DNA of 64,000 nt from JABDQA01 sp963759125 (lineage in GTDB: Bacteria > Desulfobacterota > Desulfobulbia > Desulfobulbales > Desulfocapsaceae): the NCBI GenBank assembly GCA_963759125.1, contig CAVWXN010000008.1, forward strand, positions 248,001 to 312,000. Direction: 5' to 3'. Made by a program: the position numbers and the translations under genes. Numbering within the stretch: the first letter of the stretch is position 1; every line of letters starts with the position of its first letter. Below the pieces are notes generated by a model, which saw only the letters and a program-made list of their open reading frames with translations, was not told where the DNA came from and searched no databases. Positions 1-8,146 of the stretch are shown here, piece by piece.

Positions 1-610
1 TGAGCGTCCCCTTGCCATTGAAACTGCCGTACCTGAACGATCCCCGGTAGATGCTGCCGTCAGCGAATCGATACTCTCCGATCCCGTCAAAATAATCGTC
101 TTTGAATTCTCCGACATAGCTAGTGCCGTCAGGGTAGGAAAAGGTGCCTTCTCCGTCCCGTTTGCCAAGCAGGTACCAGCCGGTATACTGACGGCCATCA
201 TTAAAGCTGAAGGTCCCCTTGCCGTTGTACTGGTCGAGTTCGAACTCTCCGGAATAGCTGTCTCCACTGGCATATTCAATTGTTCCCCGGCCGTGTTTCA
301 AGCCATCTTTCAAAGATCCGCGGTACCTGGAGTTATCGGGGTAGACGAAATCGACCTCACCGTTCATCGGCACACTGCCGTCACTCCCTGTCCAGATCTT
401 GCCCTCAGCGAAAACGGGGGGCTCATTGCCTGGAGCGGCAGATTCCGATACCCGAACTTCCGTCTCAGAGGCGGTCTGAGATTCTTGCCTCTGATCACTG
501 TCAGCATCGTCTTTGTCTACCAATTCAGTTTCCCGGAACGCTTCATCATCCGTGGACTGCCCGGCAGCCTGAACTACGGCCGCCACCAGCTGCGGCAGCT
601 GCCGGAACTG
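1..610 (-). pseudogene. MORN-repeat protein, C-terminal segment (out of frame with upstream part; runs off window)
   Basis: This frame is open from a TGA at 611-613 to the window edge. It reads an acidic Ser/Asp/Glu-rich linker (roughly positions 560-400) and then at least five MORN repeats of the form Y-x-G-x-F-x-x-G-x-x-x-G-x-G-x-x. MORN repeats in bacteria are usually surface or envelope modules; the function here is unknown. It has no start codon of its own in a sensible place and lies one base out of frame with the MORN segment just upstream, so it is read as the third part of one long MORN gene. The true 3' end is outside the window. Moderately sure of the family, unsure whether the frame change is real. 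Confidence 0.65.
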
Positions 611-1157
611 TCACAGCACTTGCCAATTTCTGTTCGCTGGCTGTTTCTCCGGGAGGAAGCACCGGGCTACCATCGATGAACTCTCCTTCGAATACTCGTC
701 CATCGCTATATACCATCTTACCCTTGCCGTGCAGCTTACCGTCTGCAAACGCGCCCGAATAGACAGATCCGTCATTATACTCATATCTTCCCTTGCCGTG
801 CATCTGGCCGGCAATGAACTGGCCTTCGTAAAGGCTGCCGTCCTGAAAGCTCAAAGTGCCGGGGCCCTCTGCCAGGCCGCCTATGTACTCTCCGGTATAA
901 ACAGAACCATTGGCATAGTGCATCTCTCCACTGCCATGGAACAGGCCATTCTTGAAGCCGCCGGAATAGTAACTGCCGTCTTTGTACTTCAAGGTTCCGG
1001 TTCCGAAGTAAAGATTATTTTTAAACTCGCCCTCATAAATGTCGCCGGAAGTCAGTTCCAGTATACCAAAACCGTTTCTGGCATCCCCTTCCAACTCACC
1101 TCTGTAGAGCGAGCCGTCGGGATAAGACCGGGTGCCTTTACCATGAGGCTTGACCAT
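546..1157 (-). pseudogene. MORN-repeat protein, middle segment
   Basis: About eight MORN repeats (for example YPDGSLYRGEL and FQDGSLYEGQF) run from the first in-frame ATG near 1157 to about 660, followed by an Ala-rich stretch before a TGA at 546. The first repeats continue without a break from the segment ending at 1138, but one base out of frame: that protein stops after SNGQASW, while the expected continuation (HGKGTRSYPDG) is here. The Ala-rich tail then overlaps the open frame of the next segment at 546-610. It is best explained as the middle of a single MORN gene interrupted by two +1 shifts. Confidence 0.65.
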
Positions 1158-1656
1158 TGCTGAACATCCCCTCATACCAGCTGCCGTCCACGTAGACGAG
1201 ACGCCCCTGCCCATCGATCAAGTTGTTGTGAAATTCACCTTTATACTCCCGACCGTCAGGATAGAAGAGGACGCCTTTACCGTGGTATCTGCCGAGTTGG
1301 AAGTCGCCACGGTACTTAATACCTTCCGGGGTAATAAGGTATCCCTGGCCATCAATGATGCCATCCTTGAATTCTCCCTCGTAGCGGCGGCCGTCCCTGC
1401 CTTTGAGTTCCCCCATGCCGGTCATCTTACCATTCTGAAAAGCCCCTTTATAGACCGTACCATCCGGGTAAGTCAGGGTTCCGGTACCTTGGGCTTTACC
1501 GCGGACAAACGGGCCTTCATACCTTTTTCCGTCCTTGGCCACATAAACACCTGTGCCCTGCCTGCAGTCACCTTCAATACACGAAGGCCAGACCGTCTGT
1601 GGAAAGAGCAGACATACTGCAAAAAGCAGAACTCCGGATTTGATCATGTTGCACAT
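1138..1656 (-). CDS. MORN-repeat protein, N-terminal segment with signal peptide
   Basis: The product starts with a signal peptide (MCNMIKSGVLLFAVCLLF, cleavage probably before about residue 25), then a short SCIEGDCRQGTG segment and six MORN repeats. The start at 1656 is supported by an AGGAGA ribosome-binding site five bases upstream. The protein is therefore exported and the repeats lie outside the cytoplasm. The gene is last in a minus-strand run behind avtA, with a 33-base gap. The TAA at 1138 comes from what looks like one extra base near 1146-1149; skipping it joins this segment to further MORN repeats. Exact role unknown. Confidence 0.7.
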   Translation of the reverse strand: MCNMIKSGVLLFAVCLLFPQTVWPSCIEGDCRQGTGVYVAKDGKRYEGPFVRGKAQGTGTLTYPDGTVYKGAFQNGKMTGMGELKGRDGRRYEGEFKDGIIDGQGYLITPEGIKYRGDFQLGRYHGKGVLFYPDGREYKGEFHNNLIDGQGRLVYVDGSWYEGMFSNGQASW

Positions 1657-1689
1657 AAATTCTCCTGAACTTTCATATGCTGATTGTTG

Positions 1690-2949
1690 CTATGATTTTT
1701 CCTGGTATATGTTTTTCAGCACTCGTCCAATTATTGCAATACCTTTTCGTACTGTCTCATCATCCTGGGAATAGGTCAACCTGACACATTCGCTGCTATG
1801 TTTCCAGTCCTCTTTGAGACCCGGGAAAAAATACTGCCCAGACACCACCAGAACCCCCTGCGATTTCAGAAGGCGGTAGAGATCCCCGCTTGAGATCGGC
1901 AGATCCTCAAACCAGAGCCAGAGGAACATGGAGCCTTCAGGTTTGTGCACACGATAAGGAACTCCCTCAAGCTCTTGGTGCACCCAGTTTAAGGCTTTTT
2001 TACATTTTTCCAGATAAAAAGGCCTGATCATTTTGGTCCCTATATCAAGAATTTCTCCACTGCTCACAAGTTTTTCCATGAGAACCGGTCCGAAGCTGCT
2101 TGGCGCCAGAGAGATAACTGCGTTCACGGCCGAAATGGCCCTGATTATATCCTCACGGGCAATGACAATTCCAGTTCGTACCGCGGGCAATCCAAGTTTT
2201 GAGAGGCTGAGGCACTTAATCACATTCTCATCCCACATCGGGGTTGCCTCTGTATAAATTATAGAGGGAAAAGGCACCCCATAGGCATTATCCAGAATAA
2301 GCGGTACCCCATGCTGGCGGGAGAGTTCCAGAAGCCCCCTCACCTCCTGGTCGGTTACCACGTTTCCGGTCGGGTTGGTCGGCCTGGACACACAGATGGC
2401 GCCAGTCTCAGCACCGATATCAAGGCTGTCGAAATCAACCCGGTATTTGAACGTACGCTCCTCAAGAAAATCGATCCGGGGCCGAGATGAAATGAACAGG
2501 TCAGATTCCAGTCCGAGATCGGTATAACCTATATATTCGGGGGTGAGCGGCATCCTGATACATTTCCTGCTGCCATCCTCAAAGGTACCGCCAAACATAT
2601 TGAAGAGAATGAAAAAGCCGGTCTGACTGCCGTTTGTCAGACAGATGTTTTCCGGCCCCACATCCCAGCCATATTCATTTTTCAACAGGGCCGCGCAATG
2701 CTTTATAAAACCCATATTGCCTTGAGGAGGGTCATATATCCCGGCCAGGTCTCTTAGGCTCGGATCGCAGTCCGCGATTTCTTTGAGCCTCCGTCTGATC
2801 AGCTTTTGAAATTCAGGCAGGTGGCCGGGGTTTCCTCCACCCATCATGATGATATCATCATCACCTCCTAACGCTCTTCCGAGATCGTCCATCAGTGAAA
2901 TGATGCCCGCGCCGGAGGTGAATTTCTGCCCAAATTTACTTAATTCCAT
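1690..2949 (-). CDS. avtA: valine-pyruvate aminotransferase (AvtA type)
   Basis: This is a PLP-dependent fold-type I aminotransferase of 419 residues, the same size as E. coli AvtA, and recognisable along its length: GGGNPG near residue 38, LTNGSQTGFF at 104-113, EYIGY at 138-142, CVSRPTNPTGNV at 186-197, DNAYGVPFP at 220-228 and the Schiff-base lysine K251 in SLSKLGLP. Known AvtA transfers the amino group between alanine and 2-ketoisovalerate, linking valine and alanine pools in the cytoplasm. It sits 15 bases behind the gate-protein gene, so it is probably co-transcribed. Intact; the assignment is firm, the precise substrate preference inferred. Confidence 0.93.
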   Translation of the reverse strand: MELSKFGQKFTSGAGIISLMDDLGRALGGDDDIIMMGGGNPGHLPEFQKLIRRRLKEIADCDPSLRDLAGIYDPPQGNMGFIKHCAALLKNEYGWDVGPENICLTNGSQTGFFILFNMFGGTFEDGSRKCIRMPLTPEYIGYTDLGLESDLFISSRPRIDFLEERTFKYRVDFDSLDIGAETGAICVSRPTNPTGNVVTDQEVRGLLELSRQHGVPLILDNAYGVPFPSIIYTEATPMWDENVIKCLSLSKLGLPAVRTGIVIAREDIIRAISAVNAVISLAPSSFGPVLMEKLVSSGEILDIGTKMIRPFYLEKCKKALNWVHQELEGVPYRVHKPEGSMFLWLWFEDLPISSGDLYRLLKSQGVLVVSGQYFFPGLKEDWKHSSECVRLTYSQDDETVRKGIAIIGRVLKNIYQEKS

Positions 2950-2964
2950 GCTGTTGTTCCAAGA

Positions 2965-3540
2965 TCATTGAGATTGAACCCGACTTCGAGTCCTTAAGTA
3001 GTCAACCGTTTTAACCATTACGTACATTACCGCCAGGGAAAAGAACAACCGTCCCCAGAGAATACCCCCAAGCTTTCCCCCTAGCGCCATCATTACCAGA
3101 GTGTCCTCAATGAGGCCGTGACTGAGCGACATCAGCGCCAGTGAATTAAAAACTTCACGGGAATCCATTTTTCCGGCGGTTGTTTCTTTGATAATCAGTG
3201 CACCACCATAGGCAATGCCCAGAATCATCCCGACCACCGTCACAGGAGCTGCCCGGTGGGTCATGCCGAACAAGGGCAGCAGAGGTTTGAGCAGCATCTC
3301 AATCAGCTTGATGAGACCGATGGCCTGCAGCAGGCGCATGGCAAGCAGGACCAAGAATATGACCACACAGATAAGCACCACATTGGCAGCTTGTCCGCTA
3401 CCCCATTGCAGAAGTGACATCTCCTCCGGAGTCGCCTGGAAGAGCATGATGGCCGGCTCCTGCCAGATATCCAGCCTGGTGCATATTTGCTGGAGTAACA
3501 TGCCGTATACCAGGGCCCCCAGCAGACGCAGTAACCCCAT
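2965..3540 (-). CDS. nucleoside-recognition (gate) domain membrane protein, C-terminal half
   Basis: The product is hydrophobic with about four membrane segments and a typical gate-domain signature (GMILGIAYGGALIIKE, then SLSHGLIEDTLVMMALG). It resembles the second half of YjiH/SpmA-SpmB-like nucleoside-recognition proteins. The apparent ATG at 3540 lies inside the upstream half-gene, whose frame is one base different; near 3547-3550 one base has to be skipped to give a continuous protein of about 320 residues. It is therefore probably not an independent gene. Transported substrate unknown. Confidence 0.7.
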   Translation of the reverse strand: MGLLRLLGALVYGMLLQQICTRLDIWQEPAIMLFQATPEEMSLLQWGSGQAANVVLICVVIFLVLLAMRLLQAIGLIKLIEMLLKPLLPLFGMTHRAAPVTVVGMILGIAYGGALIIKETTAGKMDSREVFNSLALMSLSHGLIEDTLVMMALGGKLGGILWGRLFFSLAVMYVMVKTVDYLRTRSRVQSQ

Positions 3541-3946
3541 GGGGAGAATACCCGGCCCCGGCCTTTTTAGTGATACTCAGTTCAACAGGAAGGCTGTGGG
3601 CAATCAGCATTACCGAGCATAGAACGGTCAGGTCAGCTGCACTCAGACTCAGCGACGGACCCAGGGCGGCGTATACGCCTATAGCTCCATAGGGCGTTGT
3701 CAAAATCGCGGTTGCCCAGACCAGCCCCAGTTCTCCGGGAAGCCCCATGAGACCCATCAGAGGGTCAAGTGCTTTACCGATATAGACAATCAGACCGAGT
3801 TCCTCGAGAATTTTGGTGATGATGATAGCGGGAACGGTGACCTTGAGAAGCTCGAAACTGGTGTTCAGGCTATCTCTGCCAAGATCCCTGAGAAACCCAA
3901 GAACTCGGGCGGTTTTGGGAGACATTTTCATTTCAAAAGAAGACAT
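3398..3946 (-). CDS. nucleoside-recognition (gate) domain membrane protein, N-terminal half
   Basis: Residues 1 to about 128 form a gate-domain N-half with membrane helices (LLKVTVPAIIITKILEELG; LGLVWATAILTTPYGAIGVY) and end in the conserved SLPVELSITKKAGAG motif. The remaining 54 residues, rich in Gly, His and Pro, look like out-of-frame sequence. The proper continuation is the overlapping frame starting at 3540. The gene lies 14 bases behind the SixA gene in the minus-strand run. Either an assembly insertion near 3547-3550 or a genuine frameshift mutation splits it. Confidence 0.7.
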   Translation of the reverse strand: MSSFEMKMSPKTARVLGFLRDLGRDSLNTSFELLKVTVPAIIITKILEELGLIVYIGKALDPLMGLMGLPGELGLVWATAILTTPYGAIGVYAALGPSLSLSAADLTVLCSVMLIAHSLPVELSITKKAGAGYSPHGVTASAGGPGIRHVTPANMHQAGYLAGAGHHALPGDSGGDVTSAMG

Positions 3947-3960
3947 CGGGGCGGCAGGAT

Positions 3961-4464
3961 TCAGTCATCGGTGTTGAGCCGCTTGGGATAGTCAAACAGG
4001 AGCATCTTGCCAGCTCCTTCAGCAACCATATCCCAGGAATGCAGGTTGAAGGAGATAAGGACAATACCACAGGTGGGCACATTTACGAGGGACTCCCCGC
4101 TGAACATTTCGGCACATTCGGTCAATCCGTGATTGTGGCCAACCACTGCCAGGACCTCAACCGACGCAGGGGTCTTCTTGATGACCTCAAGCAGACCTTG
4201 AGATGAAAAGCTGTATAAATCATCGTCTAAAATGATCTCTTTTTTTCCAAAACCAAGTGCAGCACCAATGCCGCGGGCGGTTCTTCTGGCCCGTTTTGCT
4301 GGACTGGCTATGATCATATCAGGCTGTTGACCTAAGTCCGCCATCCGCTTCCCCATTAAAGGGATGTCTCGCTTTCCGCGCTTGTTCAAGGGACGGGAAA
4401 AATCACTCAGACTTGGCTCAGACCAACTCGATTTGGCATGCCTGATCAGGTAGAGATATTTCAT
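3961..4464 (-). CDS. sixA: SixA-type phosphohistidine phosphatase
   Basis: A 167-residue histidine phosphatase superfamily protein. The catalytic RHA motif is at the start (YLIRHAKSSW, H9), followed by SPAKRARRTA (second arginine pocket), and a second catalytic histidine in VVGHNHGL near 129-131. In E. coli, SixA dephosphorylates phosphohistidine on HPt or PTS proteins; here no partner is visible. Its ATG overlaps the stop of the ParA-like gene (ATGA), so the two are translationally coupled. The neighbouring CHAD protein and the downstream PPK2 gene point to phosphate or polyphosphate signalling as a context, which is inference. Confidence 0.9.
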   Translation of the reverse strand: MKYLYLIRHAKSSWSEPSLSDFSRPLNKRGKRDIPLMGKRMADLGQQPDMIIASPAKRARRTARGIGAALGFGKKEIILDDDLYSFSSQGLLEVIKKTPASVEVLAVVGHNHGLTECAEMFSGESLVNVPTCGIVLISFNLHSWDMVAEGAGKMLLFDYPKRLNTDD

Positions 4465-5207
4465 TGTGAAAGTCTTCTTTCTCTGATTTCCTGCCAGAGC
4501 AGTTCATACGCCTGAGAGGCCACCGATTTTCGAGGAGCCGAGCCCACCGGGCGTCGATACATCCCCATTTTCTCGATTTCAGCCATGAAGGGGACATAGC
4601 TTTGCATGAAAATCGGGTAGGAACGGTATTTTTTCATAATCGAGGTATGCATCAGTTTTCTACGCTCAACCATCGAGAAAAAGGCGAGTATCTTTTTCTT
4701 TTTGCAGCCGACTTTCTTGCACAGTTTCAACAATTGCTCCAGGGCCAGCAGCGACAGTGTGGTCGGGACAACCGGCACCACTACGCAGTCTGCTGCGGTG
4801 ATGATATTTTCCGAGAGGACAGTCACATTGGGCGGGCAGTCAAGAATTACATAGTCGTATTGCTCGGCCAGTGGTGCCAACAACGAAGCGAGCACCTGCC
4901 GCTTTTCTTCTTTTCTTTCGTCGTTGATGGCAATATCGAGATTTCGAAAAGAAAAATGAGCCGGCAGCAGATCTAGCAAAGGAAAATCGGTCCCCCGGAT
5001 AAATTCATAGAACTCACCATTGAGCAGCCTTGAACGATTGAACCTTTTTTTGGGTTTGATTCGGTAATAATAGGATGCTGCACCCTGCGAATCCATATCA
5101 CAAAGCAGCACACGATAACCATCCCTGGACGCGGTAAAGGCAAGATTTACCGTGGTTGCGGTTTTGCCTACCCCACCTTTGCTGCTGTACACCGCGATTG
5201 TTTTCAT
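4461..5207 (-). CDS. ParA/Soj-family ATPase (MipZ/MinD-like)
   Basis: The 248-residue product has a deviant Walker A (KGGVGKTATT) within the first 20 residues, CDMDSQGA as the A' motif and YDYVILDCPPN as Walker B. These define the ParA/MinD family of dimerising ATPases used for DNA or protein positioning. No ParB gene or parS-like sites are next to it, so it is more likely an orphan ParA than the chromosomal partition system. The ATG at 5207 is preferred over the GTG one codon earlier because an AGGGCG stretch lies at suitable distance. It lies between the CHAD gene and sixA. Confidence 0.88.
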   Translation of the reverse strand: MKTIAVYSSKGGVGKTATTVNLAFTASRDGYRVLLCDMDSQGAASYYYRIKPKKRFNRSRLLNGEFYEFIRGTDFPLLDLLPAHFSFRNLDIAINDERKEEKRQVLASLLAPLAEQYDYVILDCPPNVTVLSENIITAADCVVVPVVPTTLSLLALEQLLKLCKKVGCKKKKILAFFSMVERRKLMHTSIMKKYRSYPIFMQSYVPFMAEIEKMGMYRRPVGSAPRKSVASQAYELLWQEIRERRLSQ

Positions 5208-5228
5208 CACTTCGCCCTGTCCCGTTCG

Positions 5229-6803
5229 TTACAATGATCCGTTAACCAGTGCCCGCAAGAGCTTTTTTACCTCGGGCCTGGAGAAGTCGGTATAGGTAGA
5301 CTCAAACTCATTCCTGACTGCTCGGTGTCTATCTGAGAGTATCGCAATAAGTCCTCCGAGGGCAGCAGCAAAACGGATGGTCTGCAAATTTTTAGCTTTC
5401 AACCCACCAAGCTCTGCCCCAAGTATTTTTTGTTGTACTGACAAATCATTGAAATCACCAAGATTATCCTGAAGCTTTTTCATATATTTCAAAAATGAGG
5501 ACATCTGCTTTTCATCATAGAAACTTTTGAAAAACTCCAGCAGATATCTAAATTTTTTTCCTTTGATTCTCAATTTGTGCAGCTCTACGTCAGAACTCGC
5601 GTCGGAAATCCGGTCACCGTCACGGATGAATGATTTGAAACGTTTGACGATCATCTGGTCAGCATAATCACGGCAGTTTTGTGCTCTGCTGCCCTTGAAA
5701 ATTTCAGAATCGGAATCGGTCAGAAAACTTTTCCAATGGGAGATCAATTTACCGAAACGCTCTGAGCCAAGATGGGACTGCAGTTCTCTCAATTCTCCAT
5801 TACGCCTGCCTTCGAGCTGCTCAAAAAAGGAACTCAGGCCATCTTGAAGCTCGGCCGGAAGCATATTCAGATATGTGTCTTTTTCGAGCAGATACACATC
5901 AATGTCCCGGAGCGGACCGGTAATAGCACCGAGCCAGCTAAACTCTTCCTGAAAATAACGGCACTGCGCCTCCGGCAGAATCTTTTTCATCAGACTAAGG
6001 AGAGAACGGGTGCGGCGCACCGCGATGCGAAAATCGTGCAGAAATTCGGAATCAATATCGGCGATCACTCCGGCCTGATTCTTCTGCATGTCCTCAACCA
6101 GGTGCAGACAGAGTCTGGATACCGCGCTGCCAATGCTAATATCCCGCTCCAGGTCGACCCTGAACTTGGCCCCATAGTCACGCGGGGTTAGGTTTGAGTT
6201 GTTCAGCAATGTGTCAAAAAACCTCTTATTTTTCACTTTGATGCAGCGCTTTTTCAGGCACTGTTCAACGATTCCGTCGAACTCACGCTCGTAGCCACGA
6301 ATTTCGTAAACTATTATCAATTCAGGCAGCTCCGAGGTCTCTTCCTCAAGACGATGATTGCGTACCACGAGCCTGGCGACAGTTTTGCGATCCTCGTTCA
6401 TGATTCGGAATTGACTGGAATCGATCGAAACCTCGACTATTGGGCAGAGCGCCCGCATTTGAATCTTCTCCTTCAACTGATCACTCAGGTCTCCGTCTTC
6501 GATATTCCACCAGAAAAACTTTGATCGTCTTCGTCCCGCGGCCACAGCCAGCCCTTGACCATTGAACTGTTCCAGGAGCAACGCTCCGCCGCTCGAGAAA
6601 AATACTTGATTGGCGCGATGCAGCCGCCAATCGAAGGTATCGTAATAGACTCGCTGGGTTGCTTCGTGGCTGAAGTCTTCGATGGTAAATTTCTTCGATA
6701 GCAGTCGCAGAAGCGATTCAAATCCCTCGCCATGGGGAAAACTGAACATATTCTGGCGCAGTTGTTTCATCTCAAGACCGGTAATCTGCATTGATTTTGA
6801 CAT
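5229..6803 (-). CDS. CYTH-like and CHAD domain protein
   Basis: The N-terminal about 200 residues resemble a degenerate CYTH domain (VYYDTFDWRLHRANQ, then ELIIVYEIRGYEREFDGI). The C-terminal about 300 residues form a CHAD domain with its conserved basic and His motifs (LHDFRIAVRRTRSLL, RDIDVYL, LHKLRIKGKKFRYLLEFF, LQDNLGDFNDL). CHAD domains bind polyphosphate and often accompany polyphosphate or triphosphate enzymes. The ATG at 6803 overlaps the end of argJ by 32 bases; an alternative ATG at 6770, directly after the argJ stop, would avoid this and is equally possible. The classical ExExK start of active CYTH enzymes is not visible, so catalysis is doubtful. Confidence 0.85.
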   Translation of the reverse strand: MSKSMQITGLEMKQLRQNMFSFPHGEGFESLLRLLSKKFTIEDFSHEATQRVYYDTFDWRLHRANQVFFSSGGALLLEQFNGQGLAVAAGRRRSKFFWWNIEDGDLSDQLKEKIQMRALCPIVEVSIDSSQFRIMNEDRKTVARLVVRNHRLEEETSELPELIIVYEIRGYEREFDGIVEQCLKKRCIKVKNKRFFDTLLNNSNLTPRDYGAKFRVDLERDISIGSAVSRLCLHLVEDMQKNQAGVIADIDSEFLHDFRIAVRRTRSLLSLMKKILPEAQCRYFQEEFSWLGAITGPLRDIDVYLLEKDTYLNMLPAELQDGLSSFFEQLEGRRNGELRELQSHLGSERFGKLISHWKSFLTDSDSEIFKGSRAQNCRDYADQMIVKRFKSFIRDGDRISDASSDVELHKLRIKGKKFRYLLEFFKSFYDEKQMSSFLKYMKKLQDNLGDFNDLSVQQKILGAELGGLKAKNLQTIRFAAALGGLIAILSDRHRAVRNEFESTYTDFSRPEVKKLLRALVNGSL

Positions 6804-7956
6804 AGTCTATTGACAGGTCGCAGGTGTAAACCTCTTCACACCCGGTACCGTCCTGGAGATCGATACAGACAGCGAATTGTTTGTTTTTGAGCACTCGTGT
6901 AGCCCTCTCTTCTGCCTCGCTACCCTGGGCGATGCCGTCTTTTACTATCAGCGCATCGCCAAAAGCTATATCGACTTTATCGGGATTGAATCTAACACCC
7001 GATCTGCCCATCGCCCCGAGGATGCGTCCCCAATTGGCATCTTCGCCAAAAAATGCTGTCTTCACCAGATTGGAATTGGCCACGGTTCGGGCCATCTGTT
7101 CAGCATCGGAGTCTTCCTTGGCCCCGCAGACGCGTATGGTTATGCGCTTGGTCGCTCCTTCTCCATCTTCGACGATTTTCAAGGCAAGTTCTTTGCAAAT
7201 CTCTTCCAGACAATCCTTGAACAATGCATAATCAGGACTCTGATCATCCTCGATCCAGGGATTCCCGGCTGAACCGTTGGCCATTACCAGAACCATGTCG
7301 TTGGTGCTGGTGTCCCCGTCGACGGTGATTCGGTTGAAGGTTCTTTCAACCGAAACTTTTAGGGCTCTGTTTAATTCGGGAAAACTTATCTGGGCATCGG
7401 TCAAAATGAAGGCCAGCATGGTGGCCATGTTCGGCATAATCATCCCTGATCCTTTGGCCATACCTAGGAACCTTACTTCCTGGTCGCCGATAACCACTGA
7501 TCTGGCAACAGTTTTTGCTACCGTATCCGTGGTCATAATCGCCTCTGCCACCTGCTCGAAATTTTCCTCGGAAAGACTGGAGACCAGGGGAGCCATATTA
7601 TTTTCAAAGGCTTGCACATTGAGCGGCAAACCGATCACACCGGTGGAGGAAACCAGCACCATATCCTCAGGGATCCCAAGGGCCTCGGCTGCCAGTCTAC
7701 TGGTTTCTACAGCTGCCTCCATCCCTTCCCTCCCGGTGCAGGCATTGGCATTACCGCTGTTCACCAGGAGCGCCTGACAGCGTCCCTGCTTCAATCTGTC
7801 AATGCTCAGCAGTACCGGCGCGGCTTTAACCTGATTGGTGGTAAAAACTCCCGCCGCAACCGCCGGAGTGCGACTGTAGATCAAGCCCAGGTCGAGTCGA
7901 TCTCGATATTTGATGCCGGCAGGGACGGCCGCCAAAGAAAAATCTTTTATTATCAT
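6772..7956 (-). CDS. argJ: bifunctional ornithine acetyltransferase/N-acetylglutamate synthase
   Basis: A complete 394-residue ArgJ. The self-cleavage region KGSGMIMPNMATMLAF is near residues 172-187, with the nucleophilic Thr in ATML; an earlier conserved LVNSGNANACTG lies at about 64-75 and the C-terminal GEDANWGRI, typical of ArgJ, at about 305. The enzyme recycles acetyl groups between acetylornithine and glutamate in arginine biosynthesis. It heads the minus-strand run that continues with the CHAD gene. A short GNAT at 16.1-16.5 kb could prime the same pathway. Confidence 0.96.
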   Translation of the reverse strand: MIIKDFSLAAVPAGIKYRDRLDLGLIYSRTPAVAAGVFTTNQVKAAPVLLSIDRLKQGRCQALLVNSGNANACTGREGMEAAVETSRLAAEALGIPEDMVLVSSTGVIGLPLNVQAFENNMAPLVSSLSEENFEQVAEAIMTTDTVAKTVARSVVIGDQEVRFLGMAKGSGMIMPNMATMLAFILTDAQISFPELNRALKVSVERTFNRITVDGDTSTNDMVLVMANGSAGNPWIEDDQSPDYALFKDCLEEICKELALKIVEDGEGATKRITIRVCGAKEDSDAEQMARTVANSNLVKTAFFGEDANWGRILGAMGRSGVRFNPDKVDIAFGDALIVKDGIAQGSEAEERATRVLKNKQFAVCIDLQDGTGCEEVYTCDLSIDYVKINADYRS

Positions 7957-8146
7957 CGTAAAATCCAGTATAGTTTCAATATGTCCAACTACTTGCGTTT
8001 ATCAAAAGGGTGATACAGCATCTGCACCATCGGACTCCACTTTTCCGACGCTGAAAGACATACAGCCTACTATAGGTAACAACCCGATGTTTAACAACAT
8101 TGAAAACAAAGATCTAGTCCTCATCCAGCCGATTGCCTGAAAGTTC

